A DNA stretch of 64,000 bases, from positions 6,456,663 through 6,520,662 of the forward strand of contig NC_135776.1 of the NCBI RefSeq assembly GCF_028453695.1, in the 5' to 3' direction. Positions 34,941 to 47,199 of the stretch are shown here, piece by piece. The DNA is from Augochlora pura. Its lineage: Eukaryota > Arthropoda > Insecta > Hymenoptera > Halictidae. The notes beneath the pieces were generated by a model. The model did not search any database and was not told the DNA's origin. It worked only from the letters and a program-made list of their open reading frames with translations. Position 1 is the first letter of the stretch; every line of letters begins with the position of its first letter. Position numbers and translations under genes: made by a program.

Positions 34941-35880
34941 CGGCTAAAATTCTGAAAAACACGCGCGACGATCGCCGAGCCGAATTCTCCATTTAGTTAG
35001 CCGAGAGTGTTCCTCGGGCGGGATCGCCCGGGGCTTAGTTGTTTCGGAAACGCGGATTTTCCGGGCGCGTGTTGTCCAACGGTGGCCATTAAAGGGATTC
35101 CGATCGGCGGCGGCGGGGGCGGCGTTTCCCGCGCGACCCCATAAATCGAACCGCAGACACGACGTCGGCGCGTTCGAAAAAATATCGTTATTACCGAACG
35201 CCGGGAGGGTTGTTGGTTCCCGAGAACGGGGGTGACGGTATCGCCCGGGCTCGGTTCGCCGTTGTCACGTAACAGTTTTAATTACGGTTGTCGGGACTAA
35301 TGTGCTTACCCAAGCGACGCGAGCTGTTGTCGCTTCGCCGCGGCGCACGCGACACACACCTCGGCACCCAGCTGTCTTCCGTTTTTCCCACCTACGAGGG
35401 CCGTGAAAAAAATAAAGGAGAAAAAGGAGAGAAAGGACGGTGACCTTTTCTCTCTCGTTTCCTTTTGGCCGCCGCCCCGTCTACGTTCGCGGCGGTTTAA
35501 ACCAGCCTTTTTCCAACGATCCGGATAACTATTAAGTGTAATAATGCCGGATGATCGTCGAGATTAATTCCCGGGGACGCTCGAACGGCCGCGGAAGGGT
35601 TGCTTGAAAAGGCCACCCTCGGGAACCGTTCTGGAACGAGAGGCGGTCTTTGATGCTTTTGCCGGGCTTTGCCTGACGGGGTTGTTGTGCCCGGCCTTGG
35701 AATTCCGCGATATTGTGCGGAGCGGCGCGCGTTCAGTTTTATGCCACCTTCCTTCGCTTTGATGTTCCGTTCTACGCCGGTGAGCACAATTGGGTTTCGA
35801 GGAGTCTACGGTTTCGTGACGCGCGCCATTGATCACTCGCGACGATTCACGGCGCATCGTCTTGAAGTAGATGCTTTGGA
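34941..35880. other. long GC-rich unique block
   Basis: One of the longest GC-rich stretches (GGCGGCGGCGGGGGCGGCG at about 35107). Frames on both strands at 35497-35902 are non-repetitive but without domain or splice support. Candidate conserved non-coding DNA. Confidence 0.35.
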
Positions 35881-36880
35881 CTGTTTCAGGGAATTTTTGT
35901 AGAATTTTTCAAGTTTGCTATATTGTGTTGTACTCTGTCGAAGTTGTAGGATCGTAGTGTAAAGTTTATTATTCTTCAAAATCACGGTATTTCGTGCTTT
36001 GCTGCAGATTAATTGCAAATACGAAACGATTTCGCATAATTTCGATTATTTAAATTATACTGTCTTAAAGTATATACCTCAAAGTACTTTAGGGAATTTT
36101 TTCAAAATTTTAGACGTATTCAAAATCGCATGATACTATGTCAAAGTTCAAAGATCATAGTGTAAAGATTATTATTCTTCAAAATCACGGTATTTCGTGT
36201 TTTGCTGCAGATTAATTGCAAATACGAAACGATTTCGCATTATTTCCATTATTTAAATTATACTGTCTTAAAGTATATACCTCAAAGTACTTTAGGGAAT
36301 TTTTTCAAAATTTTAGACGTATTCAAAATCGTATGATACTATGTCAAAGTTCAAAGATCATAGTGTAATGTTCATTATTCCTATAAATCACTGTGTCCCG
36401 TGTTTTATTGCAGATTAATTGCAAATACGAAGCGATTTCAGCTTCTTTCGATTATTTCAATTATACAGTCTTAAAGTATATACTTCAGAGTGTTTAAGAA
36501 AATTTTTGTAAAATTTTAACTCTACTCTAGACCATATAAAACAGCGTCAATTATGAACAATTGTGGTCACTCGTAATTGTAGATATTTCTGATATCATAA
36601 AACGATCTCTACTATATCGCTGAATAATTGCAGATACGATGCTTCTTTAACTTCTTTCGAATAATCAAGGTACATAGTCTTAATCTACATACTTGAGAGT
36701 ATTTCACTAAATTTTTTCGGAATTTTTCCTCAAAATCGTACAAAACAGCGTCAAATATAAAAAAAACCATAGCTTAGCATTCATTACCCTTAAAAATCGC
36801 AGCGTCTCACCCTTCACCCTAAAATAATCACGAACAAAAAAGTTCCTTTAAAAATTACAATTAATCAGCATTAAACTACA
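35880..36880 (-). repeat. 203-bp satellite array, ~5 copies, inverted orientation
   Basis: The anchor ATTCTTCAAAATCACGGTAT falls at 35971 and 36174, with a diverged version at 36377 (203-bp steps). Units 1 and 2 are nearly identical. The segment TTTAAATTATACTGTCTTAA is the reverse complement of the TTAAGACCATATAATTTAAA type in the arrays at 37900 and 41500, so this is the same family in opposite orientation. Confidence 0.8.
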
Positions 36881-36899
36881 GATTCCAAACAATATCAAC

Positions 36900-37760
36900 A
36901 AATTTTTCCAATCGCGAGAATTCGCAGGCGAAGACAAGGAAAATTCCGCGAAGCTCGTTCGACGCTCGGTCGTGCTGAAATCGTGCGCTCGTCTCGTCTG
37001 ACAACAAAACGAGCGGCGCGTAGGCTCGTTACGAGACAAATCACGAGTCAAGGGGTTAATCCGGCACGGTCGGTAAATGACAGTAATCAAAAACGAGTCT
37101 AAGAGGGCATAACGATCGTCCGAGTTCGAGCGATCGAAATTGAGAAAAAAAAGCGGAGCCCGGAGAAGGACAAACGTCGGCCGCTTGCAATTTGTCTTGT
37201 CATTATATCGTTTGTTCCCGTATCTCGGTTATTTGCTCGCGGCCGTTTCGCGTTGCGCAAATTACCGAACGGAACTAGTTTTTGGGGCCGGTCGCGCGCG
37301 CGCGCGCGCGGCGCGATTTATAACGCGCGATCGACGGGCGGCGTCGGGGCAACGATAACCGGTGCCGACGGGCACTGATACGAGCCCCGCGACCGATTCC
37401 ACCGGATAAGAATGACGCGGCCCCACGTGTGTGCAGTCGATGCAGCCGGCAATGCGTCACGATAGGCTCTCTCGCACCCCTCTGTGTTTTGTCGCGCCCG
37501 TGCGACCGACCATTACACAGCGCGCGCGCGCGCGCGCGTTCTGTCGCGTGAACTTTATTTTTCATCGCGATAGCGGCCGAGCTCGCCCGCTCCGAGCGAA
37601 AGTTAAGCAACACTCTGCGCCCAACCCGGCTGTTAATTCACTCGTAAAGCCGACCGACTCTCATTACCGAACTGCCGATCTTTAACGGCGATCTGAAGCC
37701 GTCGCGATTACCGCGCGAGGCGTTTTGTTCAATCGAAGGAACCACTCGTAGATGGAACTG
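36900..37760. other. CpG-rich block with two (CG)n runs
   Basis: (CG)n at 37291-37312 and 37518-37538, about 205 bp apart, in the most CpG-dense part of the window. Near 37041, CACGAGTCAAGGGGTTAA resembles the end of the second TTAA element. No gene recognised. Confidence 0.45.
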
Positions 37761-37899
37761 CTTATAATAATAGATCTTGGTAGCTTTATTTTGTTTATGG
37801 CGACTGGTTACCACTGTACTTTTTTTACAAGGGTACAACTTTCGATATTTGATTTGAGTTTTTATTTTATTATTTTATGTTTGAGATTGTAGGTGGTAA

Positions 37900-38870
37900 T
37901 TGTTTAAATTCTTCCGGAGGGTTTTACTTTATGATGATCTTTTATGCTTGATATAGCATAACTCTTTATAACTCACTCTTTATAAGCTCTGTTTAATGTC
38001 AAATATTTTGCAAAAATTTGTTGTAATACTTTAAACTGTGCTGTTTGAGACTATGTAGTTTAAATTATCGAAATAAGTTGGAAGGGTTTCATATTTGCAA
38101 TTATTTCATTAGAAAATACGAGTTTCGCAAAGCAATGAACATTGCCTAATAATTTTTCAAGTTTGACATAATTTTTCTAGGTTGTGTAAAGTATGTAAAA
38201 AATTCTGCAATAATTCCTAGATATACTTCAAAGTGTGTAGTTTAAGGCCATATAATTTAAATCACCGATATAAATTGCAACAACTCCATATTTTCAATTA
38301 TTTCGACACATAATGGCAATACTTTTTACAAGGGGATGATTATCGCGAAATAATCTTTCAAGTTTGATTTCATTTCTATAGCCTGTACAGTATGTAAATA
38401 ATTTTGCAATAATTTTGAGAAATACTCCAAAGTGTGTAGTTTAATATCATATAGTTTAAATCATCGATATAAAATGCAACAGCTTTCATATTTACAATTA
38501 TTTCGACACATAATGGCAATACTCTTTGCAAGGGGATGAATATTGCCCCATAATCTTTCAAGTTTGACATAATTTTTGTAAGTTACACAGTATGTAAAAA
38601 ATTTTCCAATAATTTCCAGAAATACTCTAAAATCCATACTTCAAGACCATGTAATTCAAATTATCATTATAAACGTCAACAACTTCATATTTTCAATTAT
38701 TTCGTCGCGCAACAGCAATACACTTTACCCAAAGTCAAATCCACCCTTAACAGCCTCTCAAATTCGTCGCAATTTTTGCAAACAATGCAACCTGCAAAAA
38801 AATATCTAAAAATTCGATCAACATAAAAAATACCTTTACAGAACAATATAGCTAGTAACACAAGCGAAAG
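37900..38870 (+). repeat. 200-bp satellite array, ~4.5 copies
   Basis: The anchor TAATCTTTCAAGTTTGAYAT falls at about 38148 (variant), 38348, 38548 and a degraded 38748. Units share CAGTATGTAAAAAATTTTGC, ACTCCAAAGTGTGTAGTTTA and CAATTATTTCGACACATAAT. Confidence 0.85.
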
Positions 38871-38879
38871 AAGCTCCTA

Positions 38880-39725
38880 AACAGCGCGAACGCAATCAAT
38901 TGTGATAATCGCGTTTCCAGTATACACCAACCGATATTAATTCCCGTTGATTAAACATTTATAGTTCGTTATTATTCGGCTTCGTAATAAATCCAATAAA
39001 TCCGTGTTTGTCAGAACATTGGCCTGAAACAGAGAGGAGATAATATAAGTCTCGTTCCGCTGGCGGCCATTTAGCGATCGACGAAACGATTCTACGACAA
39101 CCGAGGGGTTCGAAAGAGGAAAAGAGGGAAACGCGGGCGCGGGAGAGGGTGGAGGGTGGAGGGTGGAGCTGCTCGTCCGTAGTGAAATCTACCGGCTCGC
39201 GTTAATTGGAATTCAAAGGGCATTAGCGTATTTGTTTACGTGGCAGGGAGAGCCTCCGTTTCGTAACGAGAGAGGGAGAGAGAGAGAGAGATAGAGAGAG
39301 AGAGATAGAGAGAGAGGTAGTCGTCTGGGGCTACGAGCCGAGAATAATTTGCCTGTTGGCTGTTCGTCATTGATATCTACGCGGTCGGCTTTATCTTTTC
39401 AATGTATTAATTAGCTTCGGCGTGCCGCCCGACGATTAACGCTTAGCCCGGCTGTGTAATAGACTGGGATTTCCCTGAATTTCGGGGGCCGCGCAAATAG
39501 ATATCGCGGCGCGACTGCGCGAATGCAACGCATCGGCCATTAAGTTTTCAATGCGCGGTTCAATCACAGTTCGCACACGCATCCTACGCGATGCGAATTA
39601 ACTGCGATTTTCGGACGACCGATATCGCGCGGTTCTGCGATCTCTCGCGTCTTTCAACGATTCGCCTAACCACCGGCTTCGTTATTATTCTTTCTTATTA
39701 TTAATAAATTTTATTCGCTTCTATT
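38880..39725. other. GC-rich block with (GA)n
   Basis: GGGTGGAGGGTGGAGGGTGG at about 39148 and (GA)n/GATA at 39267-39316. No gene recognised. Confidence 0.4.
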
Positions 39726-40074
39726 AACCTCTTACACACGGCTGGATTTTACACTAATGAAATTTTTCGTAACGAAATTACCATTTTTCTTAATATACTT
39801 TTTTTGGTATAGTTACATATAGTATTAGCTATATTTTCTTAGTGGAAAATGCAAAAGTGTCATTATATTGTTTTTAATAATTTAAAATTATGTGCGTAAC
39901 CTCTTATTCACGATTTTACACGAATGACATTTTTCGTAATTAAATTACCATTTTTCTTAATATATTTTTTGATATAGTTATATATAGTATTTTAGCTATA
40001 TTATATTCTTTTCTTAGTGGAAAATGGAAAAGTGTCATTATATTATGTTTAATAATTTAGAATTATGTGTGTTG
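39726..40074. repeat. 172-bp tandem duplication
   Basis: AACCTCTTA opens both copies (39726 and 39898). Both carry ATTACCATTTTTCTTAATAT and TTAGTGGAAAATG-AAAAGTGTC with small indels. Confidence 0.85.
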
Positions 40075-40689
40075 GTAATTCTTATTTGGTCGATAGCTTT
40101 TTATTTAGCCAGCGTTTTATTTATTTTCGGACTGTAATGTATTATGGCACGACTGCGTCTAGAATTAGCTCGTAAAATTACACAAATAACGCACCCCTCG
40201 GACTGAATCATCCCCCATGTGAATTAGTCCCAGGTGACTGATTTCTCGATCGCGACGTTAAGTAGAACGTCGATGTTTTACAAGGCTTGTTTTAGTTGAA
40301 TGAAAATTCATCGTAGTGTAATTATTAAAAGTAATCACATTAAAACGTATTACATTTTAATCATTAGCGTAGTCATCAGAATATTCTTCGATCGAAAGGA
40401 ATTAAATTTACAAGTCTGTTCGACATTTTTGAAATTTTGCAATCGCTGCGTAACTTTATTATTTCAATAAAAACAAATTTTTATGTTATTTCCTAACCTA
40501 TAGTTTCCATAATATAAAATATATCATTGTGACATTAATATTAATGCGAAATTTGTAAATTTTACTATATGTCTATTATAATTTTATTTAGAAATTTTGA
40601 AGTTATACGAAATATTTATTGCAACTGTAATATAAATATAATTGCGCGAGATGAACAATTTGGTCATTCAATGTTTCAGAATTCTCGCA

Positions 40690-41300
40690 GTATAATTAAG
40701 CGCAATACGTTCAATAGAATACGAGGAAATCGGTTAATAGCATAAACGGAAGATAATGAACGGTCCAACGAATACAATATTGATAACGAAGACAACAATT
40801 ACATAAAATCATTCCACGGGTAACAATTGTAATATGAATTAATTTAAACTCGGACGTAAATCGACATTGATCTCTCTATATTCATAATTAAATGCGTTTC
40901 ATACAATACCAGGTGGAACGATTAATAGCATAAACGACGATTATACGTTGAAGTCATATTTCAGCTAACAATTTCAATTATTAAACCGTAGACTTTTATA
41001 AATAAAAATCGTCGCGCGAATTGCGAGAAATTGAATAAGGGAAATTCATTCTTTTATTCATCTTTTTAATAGGTTATAAACAACAGATTGACATTTTAAA
41101 ATTTTTTTAATTTTTATTAATATATTTGAAGCTATCTCTGTTAAATTTTACCATTAATGCGTGAAATCCACAGTTTAGTGATTACAAATTTATTTAAATT
41201 CCAAATAATTCGACACTGATCTCTACATTCGTAATTAAATGCATTAAATGCATTAAATGCAATGCAAGAAACCGATTAATAGTATTAACACAATATATTG
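40690..41300. repeat. old diverged ~180-bp repeat
   Basis: GGTTAATAGCATAAACG (about 40732), CGATTAATAGCATAAACG (about 40920) and CGATTAATAGTATTAAC (about 41271) are spaced 188 and 351 bp (about two units). CACTGATCTCTAYATTCG recurs near 41216 and 42378. A 9-bp unit ATTAAATGC is repeated at 41232-41262. Confidence 0.5.
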
Positions 41301-41499
41301 CTCAGTCAAATGAATACAATATTATATTGCACGTATTTATATTACACAGTCTCGTAACATGATAATTTCGAATAAATAATAAAATATTTATTTTATGAAA
41401 AAATGTTTCCAATATAATTGCATGGCTTCCAGGAAAACATACGGAATTTAATCAGTTTTATGTTACTTTGCTTTTCGTTGTTATTTTACTAAGGGCGCT

Positions 41500-42330
41500 T
41501 CGAATTTTTTCAATGGAATAAATAAAAATACCCTAAAGTGAGTAGTTTAAGGCTATATAGTTTAAATTACTGATGACAAATATTATAGTTTAATTTTTAA
41601 AATTATTTCGCTGCATAATAGCCATGATTTTTGCAGGGGGCTGAATTTTGTCTAATAATCTTTCGAGTTTGACGTAATTTCTATAGTCTGTACAGTATGT
41701 AAAAAATTTTGCCATAATTCCCTGATATACTCCAAAGTGTTTAGTTTGAGACTATATAGTTTAAATTATTGATGACAAATATTATAGCTTGATATTTAAA
41801 ATTATTTCGCTGCGTAATGGCCACAATTTTTGCAGGGGGGTGAATATTGTCTAATAATCTTTCGAGTTCGGCGCAATTTTTTAAGCTTTTATAGCGTATC
41901 GAAAATTTTGATTAAATTCCCTGAAGTACTCTAAAGTTTCTAGTTTAAGGCTATATAATTTAAATTATCGATATAAAATGCAAAAGCTTTATATTTGCAA
42001 TTATTTCGGCACATAATAGGAATACGTTTTGCAGGGGGATGAAAGTCGCCTAATAATCTTCCAAGATTGATCCAATTTTTGAAAACTCTATAGCTTGTCA
42101 ATAATTTCGAAAAAATTCCATAAAGTACTCTAAAGTATGTACATTAATACCACGTAGTTCAAATTACCAATATAAAAACACAACAGCTTCATATTTGCAA
42201 TTATTTCGTTATGTGACAAGAGTACTCTCTGCAAAGGGATGAAAATTGCTTATATAATAATCTTCCTAGTTCTTCGCAATTATTGCAAATAGTATAATAA
42301 ATAAAAATTTCGAAAAAATTTGATAAATTA
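41500..42330 (+). repeat. 199-bp satellite array, ~4 copies (same family as 37900 array)
   Basis: The anchor TAATAATCTTTCGAG falls at 41653, 41852, 42051 and about 42255. Shares AGTATGTAAAAAATTTTG, CTCCAAAGTGTTTAGTTTGA, TTGCAGGGGG-TGAAT and AATTATTTCG with the other array, 3 kb to the left. Confidence 0.85.
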
Positions 42331-42379
42331 AAAGAACGTTTACAGAGTAACCTAAGTTATTGAGATGCTATAGGATCTG

Positions 42380-42930
42380 TCACTGATCTCTATATTCGCA
42401 TGTCAAAGTCGGGAGAAAAAGGGACACGAATACACAGAGAAAAGGAAAGGGAGGAATAGAGAGAGTGAGAGAGAGGGAGAGAGGATTCGACGAACGCGTC
42501 ACCCTAAGATTCGCAGTTCAAATATGCGAAATATCGGGATGATCCCCTCGGCGCCCTCGGAGAATCGAAGGTCCCAGTGATTCGCAGGGTCTCGCCGTGT
42601 CCTGAACGCGGTCAGTCGTATTAAAGGGAAGTTTAAAAAGAGGGGCGCGGCGTCCCCTTCCGATGTATCAATTGTTTAGGGAGAAACGGCGAAGTTCCTC
42701 GCACACCGGCGGAAAATCCCCTCCTCGAGACGATCTCTGCACGCTGAAAAACTTTTCTAGGGGAGGAAAATCCGGAGGGTGGAAACGAAAAAAAAAAATT
42801 CCTTCTGTCCACATGGGACAGATTCCTCGTGTACATAAAGCATGTTCCTATAATATAGATCCGTCGTTTATCTTCCCTCGGCCGCACCGTTCCGAATATG
42901 AATGTCGACCCACGGCAAAAAGCGACTTCA
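42380..42930. other. GC-rich block with (GA)-rich stretch
   Basis: GAGAGTGAGAGAGAGGGAGAGAGG at 42459-42483, then CpG-rich unique sequence. Confidence 0.35.
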
Positions 42931-43325
42931 TTTATTTGTCACCCGGTATTTTATCGATGGAAATTCTAGCTTTCGTTTCTTCACATTTTTCACACCTGTC
43001 GCGATCTAATTCGTTTCTTCGCCCGTTTCGCCGGTTCATTTATTCGCCACCCTGTTACGTTCAATTGTTTATTATTTTATTTCTCGAATATTTGCCTTTT
43101 TACGCGCGACTTCGTTTATTTGCCATCCTGTATTTTATTGACGACTATTCAACCTTTTATTGTCTCGATATTTGGCTTCTTGTTCTCTTTTTAACTCGAT
43201 TGATTATTCTGTCTTTTAATTGTTATGATATTTTTCTAGCGACTCTGTTTGTCAACTGGTGTTTTATCGGAGGAAAGGGTAGCTGTCGTTCTTTGCATTA
43301 TTTTTTCGTATTTGTTTTCGTTTAA
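42663..43325 (+). CDS. uncertain 220-residue open frame, probably chance
   Basis: The longest frame that is not a plain microsatellite translation. The N-terminal third is basic (RKKKIP region) and comes from a purine-rich GC block. The rest is Phe/Leu/Ile-rich because the DNA (42930-43340) is T-rich with ~60-bp imperfect repeats containing TTTATTYGCCAYCCTGT. There is no signal peptide, conserved motif or defined membrane topology, and no splice context. I would not annotate it as a gene without transcript or homology support. Confidence 0.1.
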   Translation: MYQLFREKRRSSSHTGGKSPPRDDLCTLKNFSRGGKSGGWKRKKKIPSVHMGQIPRVHKACSYNIDPSFIFPRPHRSEYECRPTAKSDFIYLSPGILSMEILAFVSSHFSHLSRSNSFLRPFRRFIYSPPCYVQLFIILFLEYLPFYARLRLFAILYFIDDYSTFYCLDIWLLVLFLTRLIILSFNCYDIFLATLFVNWCFIGGKGSCRSLHYFFVFVFV

Positions 43326-43733
43326 TTTATTGTTTACTCGTTTTAACGGTCCATTTATTCGTCAGCTTGTAAGTGCACAGAATTCACGGTGTAATAATAA
43401 TTGTAATAACATGATTCAGTTGAAATATATCTATAAAAATAGCTAAAAGTTTTTAATATTCCTAATTATTAATTAAAATTATTATCAATTTAATATTCCT
43501 TGTTTTAGATCGCATTTATGCACTTCTCACATAAATGCATAAAATCCGCAATATAATAATAATAACTATAATGACAAGATTAAATTTAAACATATCTATA
43601 AAACTAATTAAAACACATCCACTGATCAATTTTCCCTCTCCAAATAGCGTCAATGTAAAAAATATTCCAGCAAATCCGACAAAAGTGCATCTTAATTTCG
43701 AGCACAGAATTTGGTGTAATTCACAGCCAAAAA

Positions 43734-43970
43734 TTGTCTCGTACAGGGAAGAGTGACGCGGCAGCCCCCGATAAATCCGACGATCGCAGCGATAACGACA
43801 AAGTTTCGGCTGCGAGCGTGACACATGTGCGACAACTCGAGCGGATCGGAGCGGATCGGAGCGGACCCGGGCGGGCCGTGGCGCTCGGGACCATGGGAGC
43901 CGCGCCTTCGAGACACGTACTAAAGGAGAGAAGGTCGCGTAGGGTCGAAGACACTTCAGGCAGGCCTTAA
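43734..43970 (+). CDS. uncertain short frame with myristoylation-like internal start
   Basis: The frame encodes repeats of a GGATCGGAGC decamer (about 43838-43865) and then an internal ATG at 43893 in a strong context (GGACCATGGGA). From there it reads MGAAPS, which resembles an N-myristoylation signal, followed by a basic Arg-rich tail and a stop after 25 residues. No donor site follows. Very weak evidence for translation. Confidence 0.1.
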   Translation: MSRTGKSDAAAPDKSDDRSDNDKVSAASVTHVRQLERIGADRSGPGRAVALGTMGAAPSRHVLKERRSRRVEDTSGRP

Positions 43971-44640
43971 TACAATGAGATTTATCGGCGAGATGCGCCG
44001 GACCATTATCGCAGGCGAGACGACGAGTTTCCCTTCCCTTTATTCGGAACGAGGCGTCGACGGGACAAGAAAGAGAGGCCGAGGCAAGGTTTAATCTCGC
44101 GGGAGAAGAGGGCCGCGCTCCGCTCCGCTCTGCTCCGCTCTGCTCGACAAGTGTCCCGAACGATTCGTCTTCAAAGAAACAGTTGGCCTTTTTTTGCGGC
44201 CTGTCACACAGCCCTCGACGGACCCTCCCGCGACCCTTTCTCTCTATTCGATAATCTTGGACTTTTTGCCCCGAAATACGGCCCTGATATTCCTCTCGTT
44301 TCTTCTTCTCCTTTCTTTTTTTTATCTACCGGCCGCCAGAGGATGTACCCTCCTGTCAGTGGCGGTCTTGTAATTTGACGGTCTTGCTCGTTATGGGACA
44401 GGTGTATTTTCTTTCGACCGCCGGCCCCTCCCCCCTCCTCCTCCGGACAATTCCCACCAAGATGCCAATTACTTTTCCGTATTGTGCTCGGTGCTCGCAC
44501 GTGATTGCTCCGGACGTTGCCGCGGTTATTTGTTGCCGGTTCTGTAATTTATTGTCGCCTCGGAGAGATATTGTTGACTTATGCCCGGACGTAAAATTCG
44601 TTTATTTCGTTGCCGTCGTTTCTGTAGTGTTCGCGCTTCG
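43971..44640. other. GC-rich block with GCTCCGCTCTGCTCC repeat
   Basis: A 5-bp-step repeat of CTCCG/CTCTG at 44114-44143. Remaining sequence is unique, without recognised gene. Confidence 0.35.
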
Positions 44641-45039
44641 TGGAGTTGATTATGTATGTTCGAGGTACGTTAGTGAATTTTTGCCGATTTTTATTGTTGA
44701 AATCGTGGAAGTTATTAATTGTTACAGTAGGGGGTGGCTTTGAGGGATGAAGTTTCAGTATTTCAAATTGATCAGTTTTGATCGGTGATAAGTTAGCGAG
44801 AAATTATCGTAGGATGATGGTCTTTTTTGCAAATTGAAGCTTGAAAGTTGTCTTTCTGGATTTTAAATATAACACGCTTATTATTATAACTATAAGTGTT
44901 TATCAGAATGAAAATTGCCACGTTTGAGGAATTCTTTGAAGACGAGACTGTATTTGTCACGCTAAAAATTGCCAAGTTCGAGGAGATTTATAGACTTTGT
45001 AAAATTTTATTTAAGGATGCCGTTTACAGTGGAATAAAT

Positions 45040-45430
45040 GTTAGAGCTTCTTCTTTTAATTTAAAGGAACAGGTGGTCGCTGCGATTTTTTCTTGCTAAG
45101 TTACAGCATTTCAAAGTAACGCTTTCAGCAATATTCAATACGACAAACATAGCCTCTCATTAAAAGAATTACAGTAATGAAATTGCATAAATCATAAAAT
45201 GCAATAACATGGTCACAAAGTGGAGGCTTCAAGCTTTAATTTAAAAAAATTTAAACGTCGCTGCGATATTATTTCACAAAGTTACAGCACGAAGTAACCC
45301 TATCAGCAATACAGTAAACATGGCCTCGTATTTAAAGCGTTACAGTAAAATAGTTGCATAAATTTTAAAATGCAATAACGTAGTCACAAAGTGGAGGCTT
45401 CAATCTTTAATTTAAAAAAAGAATCATCAG
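45040..45430. repeat. 180-bp tandem repeat, ~2.2 copies
   Basis: GTTACAGCA begins units at 45101 and 45281. Both contain ATGCAATAACRTRGTCACAA and AGTGGAGGCTTCAA-CTTTAATTTAAA. A partial unit precedes at about 45045. Confidence 0.85.
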
Positions 45431-45589
45431 CCTACCATGATTTATGCAATTATGATTAGCCAAATGATTGGACAAAAGTTGGCCAACTTATCCACGTTTT
45501 AACTGCTTCAAGCAATGTACAAAAATTCTAATAAACCAATCCCGCTATAATTATTTTATTAAAAACCATCGTGGTCGAGCAGAGACAAG

Positions 45590-45878
45590 AAAATCGCCGT
45601 CAGATCCGCACAGATAAATTCTTACCGGAGCCCCTCCGATCGCCGCCGCATCCGTGGAACAGAGGTCGTCGCTATTTTATTCCGACAACGCGCGCGTTAT
45701 TCGACGGCCGCGCAAATTCCGCTCGGCTTAAATCTTTCGATTAACGCGCAACCATCTGCGCCGTCGGCCATTTACAACAGTCATTTACGGTCGGCCGCGA
45801 TGGGGAATCCTTCGGAAAATAAAGACGGCATTGTTCGGGAAAATTGCCGGCGCGAGCAAAACGAGCTCGCCGCGGATC

Positions 45879-45928
<50 letters not shown>

Positions 45929-46380
45929 CGCTCTGCGAGAACAATAACGATCTATCGCGCCCCCCCCCCCCGTTTTGTTTGCACACGTGTGTGCCACGAA
46001 ATTCCACGGGGGGAGAGGGGGGGTGGCACCCGTGGCTCTTGACACGCGAGCCTTCACAGGCCATCCGAGCGGATTTATTTTCGTTTCCGCCGCGCAAAAC
46101 CGGCCATCGTTGTCCCTGTTACACCGCCGCCGGCGCCGAAGAGGATCCGACATACTCTCCGCGATCCGCCTAAAAATATCCGACGACGTATTATCAACAG
46201 AGTGACTAAACGTCCGCGGGTCCATTCCGACGGCCACTTCGACGCTGACCGACTACCGAATGTTCGGGAATTAACGGCAGGAATTGTTCGAACTTTTTGT
46301 TTTCTTTTGCAATTTCTGACGCGCGACACACATTTTTAGATTCGCTGCTCGAGTGGTTTTGCGATTTTAATTATATGTGG
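45590..46380. other. GC-rich block with (CT)n and poly-C
   Basis: (CT)n at 45882-45925 and a C run at 45961-45971, followed by G runs near 46009-46023 that could pair with it. Frames across it are Ser/Leu or Arg/Glu artefacts. Confidence 0.4.
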
Positions 46381-46736
46381 AAGAACGTTTAACAGTACGT
46401 TTTTCTATTTTTTGATATTTGTGGTATGAAAGTTAACTTGGCATTATATTTTTCTATTTCTAGTTTATGTGATTTGGAAGAGTTAATTTGATATCATATT
46501 TCTGTGTTAATATTTTCTATTATTTTATTGTAGAACTTAGAACAATATCATGTTACTATATATTTTTATTTTGTACTATTTCTAACGTAAATATATTAAC
46601 GAAATTTTATATTTGTATATTTCTATTTTGTATTATTTTTATATAGAAGGCATTAATAGAATGTCGTGTTTGCAGATTTTGCTATTTCTATATAAAATAT
46701 ATTAATAACATGTTACACGTGTATATTTATATACTA

Positions 46737-46978
46737 TATAAAGGGTGTCCCAAAATTCACGCAAGAAGTAATTTTGATAGAAAACACAGATTTATAATTA
46801 AAATATGTAAATTTTTTATTGATTTATATAGTATACAGTATAGGTTATTAGCGCTCCATCTTTAATAACCCTGAACTGTCAGCTGTCATTCTGTATTTTT
46901 TTTTTTTGGTTGGCAACACTTTACCGCACAAATGGCGCAAAATTCAAATCTCGCGTGAATTTTGGGACACCCTTTATA
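46737..46978 (+). mobile_element. intact mariner-type MITE
   Basis: Inverted ends TATAAAGGGTGTCCCAAAAT (46737) and its exact complement (ending 46978), with TTCACGC extending the match to about 27 bp. TA dinucleotides at the boundary fit Tc1/mariner insertion. The 242-bp interior has a poly-T run and no coding capacity, so it is non-autonomous. The near-perfect ends suggest a young copy. Only one copy is seen in this window. Confidence 0.8.
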
Positions 46979-47199
46979 TCTACATCTATATCGCCTATAT
47001 AGTATATCGAAATATTATATATATAATATTGTAGTACATAGTATCATAAATTCATTATAATTACTACCAACCACACAGCATCAAAAACCCAAATCGCAAA
47101 ATCACCCCCACTTACTAACACCATCTTCCACATTTTTTCCTGAGAAAACAAAAAATGATTCTCAAAAACCACTCACGCCATCCATTTCCTCCATCCTTA

